DNA of 45,947 bases, from contig NZ_JAPMLN010000019.1 in assembly GCF_026410405.1 (NCBI RefSeq), positions 1-45,947 of the forward strand. Reading direction: 5' to 3'. Origin of the DNA: Marinicella gelatinilytica. Lineage in GTDB: Bacteria; Pseudomonadota; Gammaproteobacteria; Xanthomonadales; Marinicellaceae. This document shows, piece by piece, positions 42,890-45,947 of the stretch. Made by a program: the position numbers and the translations under genes. A model generated the notes under the pieces. The model searched no databases. It had not been told where the DNA came from and saw only the letters and a list, made by a program, of their open reading frames with translations. Within the stretch, counting starts at the first letter, position 1. Each line of letters starts with the position of its first letter.

Positions 42890-44293
42890 TCACACCATGA
42901 CTTCCTGTCCGGGCTCGGGCACTGATACCTGCCAGCCATGCGCCTGCCGTAAGCTTTCGGCAAAATCTGTGGCCGCTGTTTGCTCGCCATGAACCACAAA
43001 CGTATGTTGTGGTGGCCGTTGAAAATGACCGGTCCAGGCCAATAAAGCCGGCAAATCAGCATGCGCTGATAAACCGCCACCAACGGTATAAACCGAAGCA
43101 TGCACCGGAATCTCATCACCAAAAATACGCACCTGTTTAGCACCATCAACCAAAAGCCGACCCAATGTCCCCTGAGCCTGAAAGCCAGTGATTAAGACAC
43201 TGCACTCTGCCCGCGGTAAGTTATACCGTAGGTGATGAAGTATCCGTCCTGCAGTACACATGCCACTGGCAGAAATAATGATGGCACCGGATTGAATTTT
43301 GTTTAACGCTTTTGATCCGGCCACACTTTCAGTGAAATGCAGAAACGGAATGTCCTTGCCCAAACTGTGCCAGCCTGCCAGGTTTTTGGTCGCTTCATCA
43401 AATAAGCCCATATGTTGTTGGGTAATACGGGTCACTTCTGTGGCCATCGGCGAATCAACAATGACTTTCAAATTATGTAAGCGTCCTGCGCGAGACAAGC
43501 GATGTAAATGATATAAAACTTCCTGAGTACGACCGACAGCAAATGCCGGGATGATTACGTTGCCACCTTTCTTATTCAGCGTGTTATCAATGGCATCAAC
43601 CAACTCGGCTTCAATGGTTGCCATATCTTGGTGGACGCGGTTACCGTAGGTCGATTCAATAAAAAGAATATCTGCTTCTTCAATAATGGTTGGGTCACGG
43701 ACAATCGGTCGCCCCGGTTGACCCAAATCACCACTAAAAACCAATTTACTGGTTTTGCCTTGTTCCGACACCCAAACTTCGATAATAGCTGAACCCAGAA
43801 TATGACCGGCATCTCGGAATCGACAGCGCACCCCATCGAATGGAATGACTTCCTGGTCATAGTCATGCGATTTAACCTGGCTCAAACAACTTTGGGCATC
43901 TTTCTTCGTGTATAAAGGTGCCATCACCGCACTCTGCTGGTGTGAAGTATTGGCGTGACGTATGCTACGCTCATAATCACTTTCTTGAATATGGGCGCTA
44001 TCGAGCAACATCACTTGAAGTAAATCGGTGGTCGCAGTGGTGGTGTGAATGGCCCCTTTAAAGCCTGATTTGGTGAGCTTAGGCAATAGGCCACTGTGAT
44101 CAATATGAGCATGCGTCAGTAACACAAAGTCGATGGATTTTGCATCAAATGCAAACGGCTCATGGTTGCGAGCCGATGCTTGACGACCACCCTGATACAT
44201 ACCACATTCAACCAAAAAACGGGTGCTTTCGGTTTCCACCATAAAACATGAACCGGTGACTTCCTGGGCGGCGCCATGAAATGTAATTTTCAT
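42890..44293 (-). CDS. MBL-fold beta-CASP ribonuclease-type protein
   Basis: 467 aa. Metallo-beta-lactamase motifs: LLTHAHIDHSGLLPKL (HxHxDH), FRDAGHILGSA, LVFSGDLGQPGRPIVRDP and the beta-CASP insert (IIPAFAVGRTQEVLYHLHRL, ...IIISASGMCTAGRILHHLRYNL, GFQAQGTLGRLL), with a final zinc His in AHADLPALL. This is the RNA-specificity (CPSF73-like) branch, so an RNA endo/exonuclease is likely. It is an odd partner for an exporter operon: its ATG overlaps the stop of the 44.3-kb membrane protein, but about 50 bp separate it from the small gene below. Confidence 0.88.
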   Translation of the reverse strand: MKITFHGAAQEVTGSCFMVETESTRFLVECGMYQGGRQASARNHEPFAFDAKSIDFVLLTHAHIDHSGLLPKLTKSGFKGAIHTTTATTDLLQVMLLDSAHIQESDYERSIRHANTSHQQSAVMAPLYTKKDAQSCLSQVKSHDYDQEVIPFDGVRCRFRDAGHILGSAIIEVWVSEQGKTSKLVFSGDLGQPGRPIVRDPTIIEEADILFIESTYGNRVHQDMATIEAELVDAIDNTLNKKGGNVIIPAFAVGRTQEVLYHLHRLSRAGRLHNLKVIVDSPMATEVTRITQQHMGLFDEATKNLAGWHSLGKDIPFLHFTESVAGSKALNKIQSGAIIISASGMCTAGRILHHLRYNLPRAECSVLITGFQAQGTLGRLLVDGAKQVRIFGDEIPVHASVYTVGGGLSAHADLPALLAWTGHFQRPPQHTFVVHGEQTAATDFAESLRQAHGWQVSVPEPGQEVMV

Positions 44294-44715
44294 GGTGACG
44301 CTCCACCTAGCTGACGCTTTCTAATTTGCTGCCAGGCAATCACCGCAATCGCGGCCCATATCGCCGTACGAAGACTCATGGCAATCACCGTCCGTTGAGC
44401 AAAGGCGCCACCCAAAGCAACATGCAGTCCAAAAGCGGCAAACACAAACGCTGTTGCGGCTGCCAGGCTAACCGCCAACCAAACCGCCCAAGGTTTTTGT
44501 AACCACAAGCCGATTCCGGCCAGAATATAGAAGAAACCGGCGATAAAGTTAAACCACAGTACAAAAGGTACATAATCACCCGCGGCACTGACAGCGGCTT
44601 CATTGCCATATAAAACCAGACCACCTTCTTTAACCGTCATCAGGCCAAAGGCTACGGCCACTAATGCGACCAGCCATATCCAAAATTTGTGCGTTTTTTC
44701 TGCTGACATAACCAT
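44290..44715 (-). CDS. Small four-TM membrane protein, first gene of the TetR-controlled train
   Basis: 141 aa from ATG 44715 (ATG 44709, MSAEKTHKF, is equally plausible). Four predicted membrane segments: FWIWLVALVAVAFGLMTV, VPFVLWFNFIAGFFYILAGIGLWL, WAVWLAVSLAAATAFVFAAFGLH and RTAIWAAIAVIAWQQ. No functional motif recognised. Directly downstream of the palindromic operator and promoter, and its stop overlaps the beta-CASP start. Confidence 0.75.
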   Translation of the reverse strand: MVMSAEKTHKFWIWLVALVAVAFGLMTVKEGGLVLYGNEAAVSAAGDYVPFVLWFNFIAGFFYILAGIGLWLQKPWAVWLAVSLAAATAFVFAAFGLHVALGGAFAQRTVIAMSLRTAIWAAIAVIAWQQIRKRQLGGASP

Positions 44716-44739
44716 TCTCTTATCTAAAATTGATATTAT

Positions 44740-44785
44740 GATAGTGAGTACTCACTATCTTTAATCTTTCTGATTGTTTTGTCAA
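44740..44785 (-). promoter_or_regulatory. Promoter with perfect 20-bp palindromic operator
   Basis: Minus strand: -35 TTGACA (44785-44780), 17-bp spacer, -10 AAAGAT (44762-44757). The perfect palindrome GATAGTGAGTACTCACTATC occupies 44740-44759, overlapping the -10 and the transcription start. A TetR-type dimer bound here would block polymerase. A near copy lies before tetR. Confidence 0.85.
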
Positions 44786-44973
44786 GCAATTTTATTTATT
44801 TAAGTCATGATTAATCTATCCGAGAAGTGCTGAGAGCAGCACAGCTTAAGACGACTCCATGGATGGGGAAGTTAGAATCGAGATTGGATCAGAGATCGAA
44901 GTATAAGTGATGCACGTTAAGGGCGTGAGTGTACAACCGCTTGCGCCCCATGAACATCCGTTTGTTTATGGGT
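44786..44973. other. Spacer between tetR and the operon, with two stem-loops
   Basis: GGGCGTGAG/CTTGCGCCC (44921-44948) and CCCATGAACA/TGTTTATGGG (44947-44972) lie directly after the tetR stop. Neither is followed by a proper T run on the minus strand, so they may be weak tetR terminators. No gene is visible. Confidence 0.4.
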
Positions 44974-45573
44974 TTATAGTAAGGACTGTCGGTACACATT
45001 AAAGACCGCTTCTGCCTGCGCCAACATATCCTGTCGATCTGCCGCCAGCATTGATTGCATCACCAACCCCTGAATACTGCCAATAAATAACAGCGTTGCC
45101 GCCTCAATGTCTAAATTTGGATTGAGCTCACCACGTTCTTTCCCTGTGCGCATGATATCCTGTAATAAATCAGCATACTGGGCGATTAGTTGCTTTACCA
45201 TCTGTTTGGGTACGCTGTTTTTGTCATGTTGCAGCTCACCAAAGAGTATGCGTGGAATTCCCGGATGCTTACTGACAAAAGAAATATGGGCTAAAAACAT
45301 AGACTGTAATTTGTCTATGGCCGAATCTTCTGATTTGATGGCTTTATGAATATGCTTCATTAAGCGCTCGGCCACCCAACCCATGACCCCGGAAAAAATA
45401 GATTCCTTGGTGGGGAAATGCCTGAATATCGCGCCTTGCGTTAAACCCATTTTATCGGCGAGAGCCTGGGTGGTGATGGCATTGGGGTTCTGTTCGCCTG
45501 CTAAATCTATCAGGGTCTCAACGGTTTCAAGGCGTCGTTGTTCAGCGGTTTTATTTTTTGTTCTGGAAGTCAT
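44974..45573 (-). CDS. TetR-family repressor (CecR/YbiH-like position)
   Basis: 199 aa. The N-terminal HTH is ETVETLIDLAGEQNPNAITTQALADKMGLTQGAIFRHFPTKESIFSGVM (the GAIFRHFPTKE TetR signature); the rest is an all-helical ligand and dimer domain. E. coli CecR likewise controls ybhGFSR, supporting the link to the exporter. There is no ribosome site, and the operator ends 9 bp before the ATG, implying a very short or leaderless mRNA and autorepression. Confidence 0.9.
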   Translation of the reverse strand: MTSRTKNKTAEQRRLETVETLIDLAGEQNPNAITTQALADKMGLTQGAIFRHFPTKESIFSGVMGWVAERLMKHIHKAIKSEDSAIDKLQSMFLAHISFVSKHPGIPRILFGELQHDKNSVPKQMVKQLIAQYADLLQDIMRTGKERGELNPNLDIEAATLLFIGSIQGLVMQSMLAADRQDMLAQAEAVFNVYRQSLL

Positions 45574-45582
45574 GACAGTTTA

Positions 45583-45628
45583 GATAGTAAGTGACCACTA
45601 TCTTCTCATATTTTTATGCCACTGCCAA
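45583..45628 (-). promoter_or_regulatory. tetR promoter with second operator
   Basis: GATAGTAAGTGACCACTATC (45583-45602) matches 16 of 20 bases of the 44740-44759 palindrome. Minus strand: -35 TTGGCA (45628-45623), 17-bp spacer, -10 GAAGAT (45605-45600). The -10 overlaps the operator by the same 3 bp as in the other promoter. Confidence 0.75.
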
Positions 45629-45718
45629 TCATTAGTTTTCTTAGCTGAATTATCTTTCCTCAATTCGGATAATAAGTGCAATTTCCTGAGGAGGTCGGTT
45701 AACTGGTATAGTTACTGA

Positions 45719-45947
<229 letters not shown>

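Overview
The window looks like chromosomal DNA of a low-to-mid GC gammaproteobacterium, probably marine or free-living. Supporting signs are the sucA-sucB-lpd order, the fused chorismate mutase/prephenate dehydrogenase TyrA, ribonuclease D, LpxR-type lipid A deacylase and a YbhGFSR-like exporter. I cannot name the genus from sequence alone. Fragments of two unrelated insertion sequences sit at the two edges: IS1182-type on the left and IS30-type on the right.

Layout. 1-3.2 kb: IS1182 transposase fragment, then B12-dependent ribonucleotide reductase nrdJ (minus). 3.7-9.1 kb: the 2-oxoglutarate dehydrogenase operon sucA-sucB-lpd. 9.2-19 kb: housekeeping and envelope genes: a CsgG-domain protein, tyrA, a Bax-inhibitor-1 family membrane protein with a GNAT enzyme and a Cys-repeat lipoprotein, rnd, a 5'-nucleotidase-type lipoprotein overlapping an FGE-fold membrane protein, dps and an HPF-like protein. 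19.2-24.7 kb: tRNA-Leu(CAA) followed by a compact integrated element. 24.7-31 kb: a metal-type RND efflux operon (TolC, adaptor, pump, DUF3240) divergent from a membrane-anchored LuxR-type regulator. 31-33.4 kb: phosphoketolase. 33.4-45.6 kb: a long minus-strand gene train running from a TetR-controlled promoter through a small membrane protein, a beta-CASP nuclease, an orphan small protein, a HlyD/ABC/permease/permease/outer-membrane-lipoprotein exporter, a LOG-family protein, LpxR and a cytochrome c gene broken by an in-frame stop.

The most distinctive object is the element at 19281-24693. It is bounded by a 20-bp direct repeat of the 3' end of tRNA-Leu. It encodes a P4-type tyrosine integrase, a 308-aa protein of uncertain family, an AlpA-type regulator translationally coupled to three small unrecognised proteins, and a separately promoted zinc-ribbon membrane protein. 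Repeated TTGTTGGTAAC sites occur as 12-bp-phased pairs at both ends and as inverted copies up to the integrase start codon; they look like integrase arm sites. About 630 bp without genes hold several strong stem-loops and two convergent terminator-like structures. I see no replication, packaging or conjugation gene, so it is best called a minimal satellite-like or cryptic integrative element.

Regulation is unusually readable for the exporter. A perfect 20-bp palindrome overlaps the -10 of the 44.7-kb promoter, and a 16/20-identical copy overlaps the -10 of tetR with the same geometry. This implies an autoregulated TetR repressor controlling the downstream genes.
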